A stretch of 64,000 nt of DNA from positions 1,714,001-1,778,000 of the forward strand of contig JAWNZC010000368.1 of NCBI GenBank assembly GCA_035771165.1. Reading direction: 5' to 3'. The notes under the pieces are model-generated. The model saw only the letters and a program-made list of their open reading frames with translations, searched no databases and was not told the DNA's origin. Shown piece after piece: positions 1 through 11,220 of the stretch. Position 1 is the first letter of the stretch; each line of letters begins with the position of its first letter. The translations under genes were made by a program, and so were the position numbers. This stretch comes from Paragorgia papillata. Lineage: Eukaryota > Cnidaria > Anthozoa > Scleralcyonacea > Coralliidae.

Positions 1-755
1 CGCTTGAAACGTTAGACTCCTACGTTCCCTGTTTCGGCAGTATATCAAACCTTACTATATTTTGATTATATTAATTGTTATATTCTGTCACTCGAAATGA
101 AATCCGGAAATATCAGACGTTCTCTCACACGTCATTATCACCTTGGTTACCATCACGTATTGCCATTGGCTAATAACTAAAACCTGTCCAAAGGTGTATA
201 ATATCTCTCTGCCCTTTTTCTCTTATCATTCGCTTCTAATTCTAAATATTTTTACTGTATTTTCTTTAACTAGCATGGGAAAAACATAATATAGCATTAT
301 TATTCCGTTTTATTCATTTTCCAAGCGTTTGCAAGCCTAACTAAAAATTCAAGGGAAAGTCCCTACTTAGCTCGGGAAACTCCCGACTAATATCATATAC
401 ATGATGATTATATTTCATAATGTACTTGTAATAACATGCAGTTATTGGTCAGTTTTTGTTACGTATGCTCGACACACGATACCATAGCTTATCAGTTTCT
501 TCTGCTCCTCAAGGACGCAGATTTTGTATTTGAGCATTTGGATGGTAATTATTGATATATACATACTGAAGTTTCTTCACAGACTCTGGTGAGCTGAACT
601 TAACACGATTCATTGGAACAGCATTAGATTTTGACATTTTGTCCACTCCGGACAGAGCAGGTTCTGTGAGATCTGTGTTTCCCCGAATGTAAGTAGATAA
701 TTTGTGTTAAACTCAGACGAAGTAATATCGAGACATTAGTCTTTCATGCATGGCA
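1..755. other. Left flank of unit A, non-coding
   Basis: No gene is recognised. The sequence matches 31,556-32,280 of unit B with small differences. The first bases correspond to the right arm of the inverted junction at 31,551-31,600. Stop codons are dense in all frames. Confidence 0.6.
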
Positions 756-957
756 TCAGACAGGGTAGAATCGTCTGGCGTTAGACAGAGTAAAAAGATC
801 AAGTTGTTCCACAATTGAAAAGGTTAATGTGGTGACTGTCACTGATAGAGATAAATGATTTTGAATGTGGTTATTATCTAAGATTATTGCTAAGTATAAA
901 AGGAATGGGACAGTTCTGGCGATGTTGCTTTTTACCACTGAACCTAAAATTGTTGCG

Positions 958-1325
958 TCTATACTCTGTATGGTAAAGCAAACAAGGCAAAGCGAAGCAA
1001 AACAAAGCAAAGCGAAGCACAGCACAGCACAGCGAAGCCGCAAAACAAGGCAAAGAAAAGCAAAGGACAGCACTGCAGCAAAGAAAAGCAAAGCACAACA
1101 AAGCAAAGCAAAGGACAGCAAAGCAAAGCAAAGGACAGCAAAGTAAAGCAAAGCAAAGCAAAGCAATGCAAAGGACAGCAAAGTAAAGCACAGCGAGTCA
1201 AAGGACAGCACAGCATAGCAAAGCACAGCACAGCAAAGCAAAGCAAAGTAGAGCAAAGCAAAACAAAGCTAAGTAAAGCACAGCAAGTCAAAGGACAGCA
1301 TAGCAAAGCAAAGCCAAGCAAGCAC
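958..1325. repeat. 5-bp purine-rich simple repeat (AAAGC/ACAGC)n
   Basis: The tract is built from AAAGC and ACAGC pentamers on the plus strand. It follows the short leader GCGTCTATACTCTGTATGG, which also precedes related tracts at 33,450 and 34,870. Because 5 and 3 are coprime, every minus-strand frame reads as a Leu/Cys/Phe/Ala-rich polypeptide. Those open frames are a by-product of the repeat and not genes. Confidence 0.9.
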
Positions 1326-1892
1326 GCTGTGACTCAGTTTTAATTAAATCCGCGCAAACAAATCCGAACCTCAGTCTAGTGTACGTTTTGTTTTTTGTGT
1401 TTATGATTGAACATTACATAGCGATATTTTGAACGGCAGAACGCATACTCTGTAAGATTAATAAGCGCACTGGCCGTGTGACGCAGTTATATTAAATCGA
1501 AACTGCGCGTTTGAGTCCTTTTGTTATCAGTAACGTGCATGGCTTTCCGAGACGTCTCTTCTTGACAAGTAAAATCGTCTGGTATTAGACAGAGTAAAAA
1601 GATAAAGTTCTTCTACAACAACAATGCGAATGAAAAGGTTAATCAACAGTGTCTTTAACCCATCCATGCATGGCTTTCCGAGACGTCTCTTCTTGACGAG
1701 TAACATTGTGTCCTACGCAGTTTTTCCGACCGTGAGTGCTCGCGACATTGTGGTAAACAAGATTTACTTTACTACTTTGTTTCTATGATTTTCGCCAACC
1801 CTTCTCAGTTTCCTAACGTGTAATAAATATTTAACTGATGTAAAGCTGTTGGACAAGATGTGCTTTGAAAGATGGTTCGACCAGACATGATT
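1326..1892. other. Non-coding duplication sequence with 25-bp unit copy
   Basis: No gene is seen. The stretch contains about one copy of the 25-bp unit near 1576-1600 (AAAATCGTCTGG followed by TTAGACAGAGT). The same unit is expanded to about 45 copies in unit B. The rest matches 35,290-35,900. Confidence 0.5.
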
Positions 1893-1901
1893 GCACGCAC
1901 G

Positions 1902-2193
1902 TAGCCTCTTCGGCAAGCAACTCTGTGTGGTTTCCCAGAACTGTGACTTCTGCTGTACGGCCAGTGATGTTTTGATCAAGATGTTGACTTTATTTCAACT
2001 GTACGGGCAATATTTTTGTCGAGATATTCAATTTGGCCGAACACGAAAGGGAGCGGAAAATTTGAATATCCCGACCAAAATATTGCCCGTACAGTTGAAA
2101 TCAAGTAAAGATCTTGGTCAAAAATCACTGCCTCTACAGCAGAAGTCACAGTTCTGGGAAGCCACACAGAGTTGCCTGCGAAGGAGATGGCTA
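1902..2193. mobile_element. Foldback MITE with 9-bp target duplication (unit A copy)
   Basis: Two arms of roughly 140 bp lie head to head and nearly fill the 292-bp element. The ends read TAGCC...GGCTA. The nine bases GCACGCACG occur at both 1893-1901 and 2194-2202, as expected of a target-site duplication. A 9-bp duplication suits Mutator-like elements. The open frames in the arms on both strands are palindrome artefacts. An equivalent copy sits at 35,910-36,201. Confidence 0.8.
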
Positions 2194-2202
2194 GCACGCA
2201 CG

Positions 2203-3665
2203 ATATATCGACAAGTTTAATTTATGTGGCGAGAGCGCGCTTGTAAAGAAGTTTAATTTGACGCAAATTTATACTAGAAGAAATCTCTCGGCAATATAAT
2301 GTGTCAGTCTGTCAGAAGATGCATAAATATTTTAAACAGATTCAGTTCTTGAACCAACATAAACAACAAAAGTTAGTAAATTAATGGGAGTAATATTTAC
2401 ATTAAGAATCGTTTGGTAACATTTAATTTATACATCTATTCAAGACTGGTGTGCATGACCCCCGAAGAGGAGCAGAAGAAGAGCATTTTGTGGTAAACAA
2501 GATCTCACGTTTCAGTAGTCTGAAATAGATATTTATACACGCAGAAAAATATCTTACATGTCAAGAACATATTATTAAACTGACAATGATACTATAGACT
2601 ATTTTATTTTGCTTTGCAATGACGATAAAGATGAAATATGTGTGTTTCCGATTAGTTTATAGAGAATTTGTCTTCTTGGAATATCATTTGATTTCACGAT
2701 AATATTATTGTAATTTCATATTTAAAAAGGCTACTGACATGACTGCAGTAACATTTCTAAAAGGTCAAAGTGAAACGTTTGTGTGAGCACAGTAAGCAGA
2801 CAACCTTAAGGTCTACAAGACACGTGAAGAAAGACAGTTGTAAAACATGTCACGCTACTATGCTACTGAATTTAGTAAAAAAATCGCATTTTCGAAAACG
2901 CAAGTGGTGATTGGTTAAAAGCGGTGTTTTATAACTCTATGGAAAACAGGGAAAGATTATATACGCCATCCAATACGCCAACCATTACGCCACATAATAT
3001 ATGCTATTATACGCTTTAATCCATTTTTTTTTTTTCACAGAAAAAATTTTCCGTGTTTCTATAGAATTATAGAAACACGAGAGGAAGTTTGGGGAAACGA
3101 AAAGTTACAGTGGGAACAGAGATTCCGCAGGGCAAGTGTTTCCACACTAAATCATATAATATCCAACACGAATGTTGCTCTTTAATTAAATCCAAGCAAT
3201 GCTCTCTTTGTGAAGGTACGGTGTTTGAATGATGGCAAATTTCTTTTCAAATACACAACGCTCCTTTTGATGTAAAATCGCCAATCTTCGTTCTCAGGGC
3301 CTTTTTGAAAACGGGAGGGCGGGAAAAGGCCCAGGTGTAATAAATTAGCAATTTAATTTAGCATGCAAAATCATTTTGAGTAATGCAGTCTCGTGGAAGA
3401 AGTTCATTGTAATGGTTGTCCCGTTGGCGGTCCCGTTGAAGCTTTGTGATCACAACTGGCACAAAACTATGAATAATTATGTTTTCCAAGGAATGTTTAA
3501 GAAAAGCAATCAACCAATGAAAACGCAAAGCCCACCAGCCGATGCCAGGGCCTTTTCCCGCCCTACCAATTTCAAAAAGACTCTGGGAACGAACTTTGTA
3601 AAAGTGCGTGTTTGCAGAATAGTACAGTTTGGCAAGTAGCAATATTTGCCATAATACGTATAGTC
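2203..3665. other. Non-coding AT-rich duplication sequence
   Basis: No gene is recognised. It matches 36,211-37,672 with few changes. It contains a poly-T tract near 3026 and the short palindrome TTTCTATAGAATTATAGAAA near 3056. The overlapping small open frames at 3358-3773 are equally intact in unit B, but they sit on both strands and look like nothing known. Confidence 0.5.
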
Positions 3666-4481
3666 GCTGTTACACGATGATGCAATGATTTGTGAAACCT
3701 GTGTCGCAACACTATTGACGGTACCGCAAACGATGGCGGCAGTACATTTAACCATAATGCTTTGTGACCTCAAATCACGAATAACAACTAAACATTGTTT
3801 ATCATGTTAAAATGGATTAAGTAAGCAAGAGCTTCATTCCTATATACCAAAGTTTACCCTTTCAAAATCTGTTAATTACTCTGCAAGAAACAGTATTTAA
3901 TGTGTGCAAAGGATTGTGGTTAAATGTACAAGACGTCACTCAAAAAGTCATTTGCACGATGACGTAAGATGACGTTGGGTGACTACAACTATACCAGAAT
4001 GCTTTGCCAGTATTCTAGGGTTTTGGCTAAAACGGATGACTCCAAGGAACCTGTCCAATCCCTTCGCGGCTTTTCTAAAATGTGTCAACAAATATGTTTT
4101 CCCAAAAAGCTAGCCGGTAAACCAGATTTCTGATTAGGGTTAGAGTTTATGTTGTGGTTAGGGTATTTGCTAAAATCTTGAGACTCACTGAAACTTGACG
4201 ACAAATTTGGAAAAAACAAATTTGACGACATATTTTGGAAAAGTCGCAAAAGGATTGGACGGGTCCTTTTGAGTGATCCCTTTTAGGCGAAGCCTTAGAA
4301 TACTGGCAAAGCATTCTGGTAGTTGTAGTCATCCAACTCCATCTCACGTCATCATGCAAATGGTCTATTGCGACTGACAGGTTTCAAGACGCGTGTTACA
4401 CGTTGCAATCTGTCTTGAAACTTGTCTCGCAATAGCGTTGCGACACAGGTTTTACAAATCCCTGTATCGTGTAACAACAGC
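3666..4481. mobile_element. Long foldback element, 816 bp (unit A copy)
   Basis: The ends form an inverted repeat of about 55 bp: GCTGTTACACGAT at the left and its complement, with two extra bases, ending in AACAACAGC at the right. A second pair of inverted arms lies inside, roughly 3950-4090 against 4215-4355. No transposase is present. The unit B copy is at about 37,673-38,488. Confidence 0.65.
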
Positions 4482-5499
4482 TTATAGGCTATTTACCGAG
4501 ACGGAGATAACTATAACTAGCGAGTTAACGACTTCGAGGTAACTAACATGCTCAGGGTCTCTTCTTATGCTCCCGGTAAGCGAGCTGGCCCACTTAGCGA
4601 AATCTCGCATCATACTTATTACTCGGGCTACCGCAGGTAGACGCAATCTCGTCCCCAGACCCATACGCACGCGGGAAGCGAATGGCTCTGGGACAATCCA
4701 TTTGAAAATCGACTCTGATTGGCTTAACGCGTTGACGCCTACTGCGCTGCGCAGATAATTTCACACCCATTCTCCTATCGTGGTCTTCATGTAATATGGG
4801 TTCTTTTCGAGAAGGAGTGAAGTGAAATAATATGTTTATTGGGACTTAATCTGAGAAATTGAGAGTTATTCCTTTGCAAAAGTCATTTCAAGGAGACAAG
4901 AAATACTTACTTGCCTTTGTGGTGTTTTTGGAACTCTGGTTCGAGTTTAAAGTATGACAGATAACAGATTCATCGTGGCCCATGCATCGTGGCCGTGCTT
5001 CGTGACGAGTTCACTTTTCAGATTTCATAGTTTTCCGTACTTGTATGTAAAATAATTAAATATTTATGGTATATCGTCATATGGACACTGGATTTGACTT
5101 CAAGAAGTATCATTGGAACGTATGAATGATGGCTATTTGAGTAATAAATAATTGTCTACATTTTTCAAATTTCAATCACCTCAAATATTCATAATTAGCT
5201 GAGTGACTGATCAAGTTTATATCAACATGTATGTATCTCCTCATATTTTTAACGAAAAAATATATTGTCTTATGGCTGGTGACACTGTGTTTATTACTTT
5301 TTATATATGTTATATGTGACATAATATTCTTATAGCTGTACAATGTACTACAAGGCAATATAAAGGCATTGTTTTTTTAAAATTTGTATCTACAAGTAAT
5401 ATACATTGGTTTGAAGTATTATATCCATATGGGGTAAGCATTAGTGGCTGATTTATACAATTTACACCAGTTTTAAACTGGTACTATACCTATGTGACC

Positions 5500-5790
5500 A
5501 TATTGGAAGCATGGGTGGTGAAGAGTTGCCTGACCACTGTGATCCAAAGTTAAGCTTGATTGGATGGCGTTAGTACTTGGATTGGTGACCACTTTGGACA
5601 CCTTGTCACAGGCTTGAGCTTGGAACTCGTGTGAGTAGAGTTATTGTAGTTGATCTCTCCTGTGCTTCAAGGGTTGTTCCAGGTTCTCTGGTTTCCCCCC
5701 CTCCATAAAATCAACAATTCAATCTTAGGAGAACAACCTTGTAAGGGACCTTGAGTCCTATTGTTGTTTCTCCAGTATCAGTTAGGTAAA
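5500..5790 (+). mobile_element. SINE-like element with 5S rRNA-derived head
   Basis: From 5531 to about 5602 the sequence follows the internal promoter half of 5S rRNA. The AAGTTAAGC block and GTTAGTACTTGGATTGGTGA match the A-box, intermediate and C-box portions of 5S genes with several substitutions. The remainder (GTTGTTCCAGGTTCTCTGG and a pyrimidine-rich stretch) is unlike 5S, and the end is A/T-rich. A 5S head fused to a foreign body is the structure of SINE3-type retroposons. It is too diverged to be a functional 5S gene. Confidence 0.7.
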
Positions 5791-6001
5791 AATGTTAATA
5801 AATAAAATATATGGTAATAAAATAATAAATGGTGAACTTATTTTTCTATTTAATTATAATTTAAATACAAGGAGATACCCACTCTATGTAGTGACCCCAT
5901 ATAGTTTCCTTTTTAATATCTTGTTTTAAGTGATATCCATATGAAGTGATAACCCCCCTGCCCCTCCAAGCACTGAAAGGCAAGAGTGGAAGCTGCCCCT
6001 C

Positions 6002-6194
6002 CAGTGGTGTAGGAAGCAATTTGATCTTGGAGGCACAGCTTCAAAAGGGCACTTTATTCAGGGGGTAGGACTTCAAAAGGACAGACATGTTTTAACATAA
6101 AAAGGGCACTTTCCTGTTGCAAAAAGGGCACTTCATGACAAAGTTGGGGGGGGGGGGCACATGCCACGTTTTCCCTCCAGTTCCTACACCCCTG
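6002..6194. mobile_element. Short hAT-type MITE with 8-bp target duplication
   Basis: The ends are CAGTGGTGTAGGAA and TTCCTACACCCCTG, an inverted pair of the hAT CAG...CTG kind. The 8-mer TGCCCCTC is present at 5994-6001 and 6195-6202. The 193-bp body includes an 11-G run near 6145 and no coding capacity. It is nested inside the 3.8-kb element. Confidence 0.85.
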
Positions 6195-7085
6195 TGCCCC
6201 TCCTGGCATCCCTTGATCATAAACAGACAGTGATTGATGGTTACAATTAATTATGGTTAATGTTTTAGTACACACTGTATATCCAAAGTCTGCTTTCTAA
6301 ATTAAAGAAAATTACTTTGAAAATCAGTTCAGCCAAAGGTCTTTTCATAGTAGTCACCAACTGTAGTTTTACTTTTGCAAACAACAATCTCTGTATTATT
6401 TCTTACTGAACAGCTGCATTCAGGATGTATTTAAAAGCCAGAAGTTAAGAATTCTCACCTCGAGAGAACAATTTTCCACTTTCCAATTTTCCAACTCTGG
6501 TTGTTTACACAATAAAATTAATATTACATTTACTGTGTTTCACATTTTGATTTGGACCGTAACCCATTCCTGCCTATACCAGCTACTGTAACTTAATTAG
6601 CTGATTAACAGGGATCCTCAGCAAACCTAAGCAACAGTGAGTTGACCCATTCAATGTGAGCTTGCAAGGCCACCCCAACCAGCTAATGCATTCCCTTTGT
6701 AGTAGAATAAAATCATCTGGCATGTTAACCAGAATAAAATTCTAAATAGCTAGCTTAACCTGGTGGTGAAAAGGTTAATAAAATGATTTCTTAAAACTCA
6801 TAATTTATTGCTGACTATGACTTTACTCATCTTATCTTCAGTTGGCACTTTATCCAAAAGTAAATTTATCAGTAAGTATACAGTACAAATGAGAGCCTTG
6901 CTAACTGTGGACACCCTTGTTATAAATGGGCACTACACGCATGCCAGCATTATCTACCTAGTGCTGGCATATACTTCGGGTTAGCCTAATTCGTCAAAAT
7001 TAATAGTAAGGTGGGGAGCATTGTGCTTTCCCTTGGAAATTTTAATCCTGACTGACATTTGGACATTGGTGGGTCACAAGCAGTC

Positions 7086-7133
7086 AATTGCAGTTGCTGG
7101 GATAGAATAAATCCTATCCCAGCAGCAACTCTG
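7086..7133. other. Short perfect-arm hairpin
   Basis: CAGTTGCTGGGATAG is followed, after a 7-base AT spacer, by CCTATCCCAGCAGCAACT. The arms can fold with one small bulge. It lies within the 3.8-kb element. It might be the core of another eroded inverted-repeat element; no role is evident. Confidence 0.55.
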
Positions 7134-8462
7134 TCAATGACCACTAGTGACCAAATGGAAACCAGGCTTTAGTCACATTTTAGCCCATTTTCAGAGTTAC
7201 CAAAGGAGCTTAGGAAAAATATTAAGTGGGCAGCCTGTATCCCTCCCCCTAGTCCCTCTATTGTTACACCCTTATCAGTTACCAGACTGCACAAGATGCC
7301 AAGTCTAAAGGGTATTTTTTGTACTAGAAGCTGCTTTATTACAGTATATATACATGTACCAGTACTGTAATAATATAATTGTAATGTTTTTAAGAGTAAA
7401 GTTGATATAATTAAGCAGTGTTTTAGGTATAAAGTTAAAAAGGTGCTGCCCTTGGTTTTACTTTGATGAAGGGCTCCACAAACTTTAGTAAATTTTACAA
7501 CTGAACTAGACTGTGACAAATGAAACCAAAATCCAATATCATTATAAATCATATATTAGCTAAATGTGAGCATGTGTGCCACCTGCCCCTCGCATATTTG
7601 GTGTTAAGTACTTTAAAGTTAATGTTTAAAAAAATAAGTAAAAGAATAACCTCTCACTTTGTTATTTTTTTATGCATAGAATATTTTCGCCATACTCAAA
7701 TGGGCAATATAAACAGCCGTACAAATATGGCTGGTTCATAGTGAGGTTCAGCTACTGGTGTTTGAATCTTCAATCACATAGATCAGTATAAACAGATGTA
7801 ATATGAATGAATAAATTATTAAACCTCAGAAAGCTACAGTGTCGATTATTTCGGTTACACACAAACAAGTGGATTAAAACATGTAACAAATTAAATGTTG
7901 CAAATCAACAAATGACAAATATACCACCAAGGTCACGTTTTATTTGAAAGACATACCAGTACTATATACATGAAATAAGTTTTTAAAATTCCAGATTTCG
8001 TTGTAATTTACCTTGTAGCTGTCTACGAAAATTCGAATAATATTCAGAACAATATAAATACGATATTCTTGTGTTCATAAGTTTGAAATATAAACAAAGA
8101 ATTCAAACTCCGATCCCTATCACGCCTGGTGCTTTATTTTCCATTTATCAGTCTCTTATCCAGAAATTTCTGCCAAGTAATACTTTATCGCATCACAAAC
8201 CAGCCACGATTATATTCTTACAACATTTCTACTGCTATTTGTTACTATTAAATTCCAGAATCAGCCACAACATGTCGATGTATTTTGCAGAATATTGAAC
8301 GGCCGTGCTGAAGGTTTTCGTGGGTCTGGGTACAAAAATACCAACTGCGCATGCCCCAAAATACACACTTTTTATGGTATTTCAAATGGATTGTCCCAGA
8401 GCCATTTGATTTGCCCGCGCGGCCAGGCATATTTGGCTCTGGGAACGAGATTGAGGTAGACG

Positions 8463-10026
8463 AGTCTAGGTTTCGAGATTATTTTTATTTTTTTGCGACG
8501 CGTTATTAGTCCTCTGCGCGGCCGCTGGCGATATTGACCAATAAGCTTTGCGAAGCTGAGGCATGTGACTATATCTATGCATGTGACCAGTGCGTGACTG
8601 CATGTGCCTCCTTTCTTTTCGACTGATGAGTGCTCTTTCTCGTCTCGGATGTTTTGTGTGTTCACAGATATAGTTATTGGGCAGTAATGTCGCTGGCAAG
8701 TATCTTGATATGATATACGCTTACAATCGCGCACACAGTTCATTAAGTGACAGTTCATTTTCTAGGCAAACATGAAGCTGTGTAATAAGGCGAAAAGACT
8801 TGACATATTGAACGTCGTACTGTGCATGTGTGGAAATAATACTTTCTTTCTTTGCTTTCCTGATGCCTGATCACTCGTCTTGGATGTGTTCTGTGTGTTC
8901 ACAGACATAGTTATTGGTCAGTAATGTCGCTGGCAAGTATCTTGATATTATATACGCTTACAATCGCACACGGTTGTGTTGTTGATATTTAATACCCGAA
9001 GAGACTCGACATATGAACGCTGTGTACATGTGTGGAAATACGTTAAATACAGGCAATCGTGTCTTGTTATTGCAAATTGTGTTTTCTATCGGAGAATTGG
9101 ATTGTGTTTTGACTTTTGTCTGTGACCAATGTGTTTAATAGACTATAAATTGACAACCTGCGCATGTACAGTATATGATTGCAGCTTCGATAACACTTCA
9201 GTACCTTTTACCCAAAACACCTTTACGGCTTCACCTACTATATATAGCACTGTGATTTTGCAGTAGCTCGAGAGAACGCCTGACCAGGCGTCTTGTTTCT
9301 CTATTAAAATGTCGTTGCGTTCATATGAGAAACTGCCGAGAGCTCGGTAGCGCGTGCCGAGATCTCGGTAAGGGTGATGAAATTTTCCCATATGAACACT
9401 TCCTCCCGCTTACCGGGATGAAGTCATTAAGGACAAAAAGTTATCTTTTCCGATGAGATTTAAGAATAGTTGAAGATTTTATTGTTTATTAGAATATAAA
9501 TCATAGTTATATAATAAAAGGATTGATTTTGAAGCGGACAAACCTGTGCAATACGACAAAATTGTGTTCTCTGATGGCTGATGTCTTGTCACGGATCGTC
9601 AGACAAGCAAATTTTATTCATGCTTTCTCTTCCCTAGGCGGGATGAAAACTACCATATGAACACAAGACAGACTTCGTCTCGCTTACCGGACCAGCTAGC
9701 TTACCAGGACCATATGAACATATCCTTAATCTAGTTCATTCATGGTATAGATGATATCCCGATCGTTCTTTAACAAATTTAACTAGTATTCTAGAAGTAC
9801 CAATTCGTAATCTAACGTGCTGTGAGTGTTTTGAACAGCTTAAAAAACGCTCCGTTATTGATCGTTTTTGCTTTGATTCCTTTAATTTCAAATAAGAATG
9901 ATAATTCTATATATAAAGTTCTATGTTCATTAGTATACTTTTTCCAAAATTCGATCCCTATTTGTATTTTTTCTGAAGTAGATAGGTTTTATCAGTTTTG
10001 TTCACCTGTTTCTCGTTCTTTTGCAG
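8463..10026. other. Gene-proximal upstream region of TPR-CHAT copy 1
   Basis: There is no long gene. A block of about 125 bp is repeated with a period near 250 bp (about 8600-8735 and 8850-8975, sharing CAGTAATGTCGCTGGCAAGT). Four copies of CATATGAA lie between 9320 and 9720 in mixed orientation around CCGAG/CTCGG-rich sequence, suggesting an eroded foldback element. Unit B carries the same features at 39,690-41,150, apart from its own 38.8-kb insertion. Confidence 0.5.
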
Positions 10027-10054
10027 CTAAAAACGGTCTTGCCAGTATACAAAA

Positions 10055-10102
10055 ATGGCATCCGCTCAAGAAAGTTTTGATGTGGGCAAAATGCGCCGTG
10101 AT
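10055..10102 (+). CDS. Candidate first coding exon of TPR-CHAT copy 1
   Basis: Sixteen codons from ATG encode MASAQESFDVGKMRRD and end exactly at a strong donor, GTAAGT, at 10,103. The same exon, also followed by GTAAGT, lies at the same relative place upstream of copies 2 (41,191) and 3 (61,661). A pyrimidine-rich tract ending TTTTGCAG just upstream (AG at 10,025-10,026) looks like an acceptor, so a further 5' untranslated exon is likely. Splicing in phase 0 to the AG before 11,191 keeps the frame open through the ATG at 11,221 in all three copies. This gene model is inference and rests on splice signals and three-way conservation. Confidence 0.6.
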
Positions 10103-11190
10103 GTAAGTAACTTAAATATCAGTACTGTTTTTAGAACTATTTCAAAAAAAGACGAAGAATCTATTTTAGTTTTTTATTTTCATTTATTCATTTCAGTTTA
10201 TTCTTTTATTCATTCATTCATTTATTTCTTTTCTTTCCTCCTTCCTTTTTTCCTTCTTTCCTATATAGTCGTTTCATTTCGGCAAATCTACACCCATAAA
10301 AATCCCACAGCTTCAGTGTTGACAAGATGAGCTTGCAACAAGCTTGTAGCACGCCTGTTCACAAGTTGTTAAGAAGTTGTGATTTTATCAAGCCAATGCA
10401 AGCTTCTTGTTGTCAATCTTGTAGCAATTTCGTAAGTGCAAAGCAGTAACAAGTTGTTGCAACAATTTGTCACAATTAAGTCCGTTGAAGTCATCAACTT
10501 TGTTGCAAGTTGTCAACAACCTATTACAGACATGTTCAAAACCTCATTGATAATTCATGAGGAAAATTCAAAAGAAATTAAAGTTTAATCAGTGTCTTTA
10601 TATGTGATAAAGATACCTCCTGATTTACATAAACTTTAGCTTTGATTTTCTCGGCTTAGACAAGGTTATTTTTCAAACTTACTACGCCAATGAACTTACC
10701 AAGTGGTTCGTTTTTGAAGCCGTTCAATAAACTCGCAGTTCGTGTTTCATCAGATATAAAAACACTCGGCTTCGCCTCGTGTCTTTATATCTGATAAAAC
10801 ACTCCTGCTCGTTTATTAAACAGTACTTAAACTGGAAACAACCAGTGCAAATGGAAACAACCAGTCCATAAAATCAACACGTAACATCTTAGCTGTGATC
10901 CGTGGTCTGAACTGTGTCGTTGGCCACTGCTTGGAGCGCCTTTGATATGCCTCGACACGCCCACGTTGATCTGCGTCCTTCGTAATTCAGCCACTGGCTG
11001 CAAGTAAGGAAGATTAGCCCCCAGTCCTTTATCCTTTAAATGAATCCCGGTAACGGCATGTTAAAACGGCCTTGTAGCAACTTGCTTGCATGGCGTTTTA
11101 GCGTGTAGTTTAGGAGGGGACAATTTTTTTGTGACACTAGCTCAGTTTGACTCCTCACCCCACCCTTTTATATTTTTAAACTGAAAACAG
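10103..11190 (+). other. Predicted intron 1 of TPR-CHAT copy 1
   Basis: Runs from GTAAGT to CTGAAAACAG. It is about 1.09 kb here, against 667 bp in copy 2 and 641 bp in copy 3. The extra length comes from a MITE at about 10,537-10,827 and about 190 bp of sequence (10,845-11,035) absent from B and C. Copy 1 also lacks about 70 bp just before the acceptor, which in the others contains TCTACTCTATCTCTACC and a TATAAATA string. Confidence 0.5.
10537..10827. mobile_element. MITE of the TTCATGAGGAAAA family (in intron of copy 1)
   Basis: Begins near a TGATAATTCATGAGGAAAA string and contains the foldback core ATCAGATATAAAAACACTCGG / CGTGTCTTTATATCTGATA. Relatives lie at 18,833-19,120, 30,785-31,060 (inverted), 46,262-46,556, 48,915-49,205, 57,879-58,166 and 60,932-61,150. 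It is absent at the matching place in units B and C. Confidence 0.6.
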
Positions 11191-11220
11191 ATTTTTCAAG
11201 CAAGAAACAGAAACATTAAA

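Larger units (their letters stand above)
4644..8453. mobile_element. 3.8-kb TIR element present only in unit A
   Basis: The terminal inverted repeat starts CAATCTCGT and is recognisable for about 70 bp. It includes the shared string GGCTCTGGGACAATCCATTT in both ends. The nine bases AGGTAGACG flank the element at 4635-4643 and 8454-8462. Unit B has this 9-mer once, at 38,642-38,650, with uninterrupted flanks, so B shows the unoccupied site. No transposase reading frame is visible, so it looks non-autonomous. A 9-bp duplication points to a Mutator-like mechanism, which is inference. Smaller elements (a 5S-headed SINE and a hAT MITE) are nested inside. Confidence 0.88.

Noticed and set aside
756..1321. 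Several minus-strand open frames rich in Leu, Cys, Phe and Ala (also 33,364-33,718, 34,752-35,338 and 58,568-58,852), looking like membrane proteins
   Set aside because: They are translations of a 5-bp repeat, open in all three frames at once, with no start context or conservation beyond the repeat.
1891..2220. Overlapping open frames on both strands (also 35,899-36,228)
   Set aside because: They arise from the arms of a palindromic element with a 9-bp target duplication; each strand mirrors the other.
3358..3773. Three overlapping frames of 87-94 codons, identical in unit B (37,365-37,780)
   Set aside because: Conservation is explained by the recent duplication, they overlap on opposite strands, and none resembles a known protein.
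5531..5602. Functional 5S rRNA gene
   Set aside because: Only the internal promoter half is recognisable, with many substitutions, and the 3' part is unrelated to 5S.
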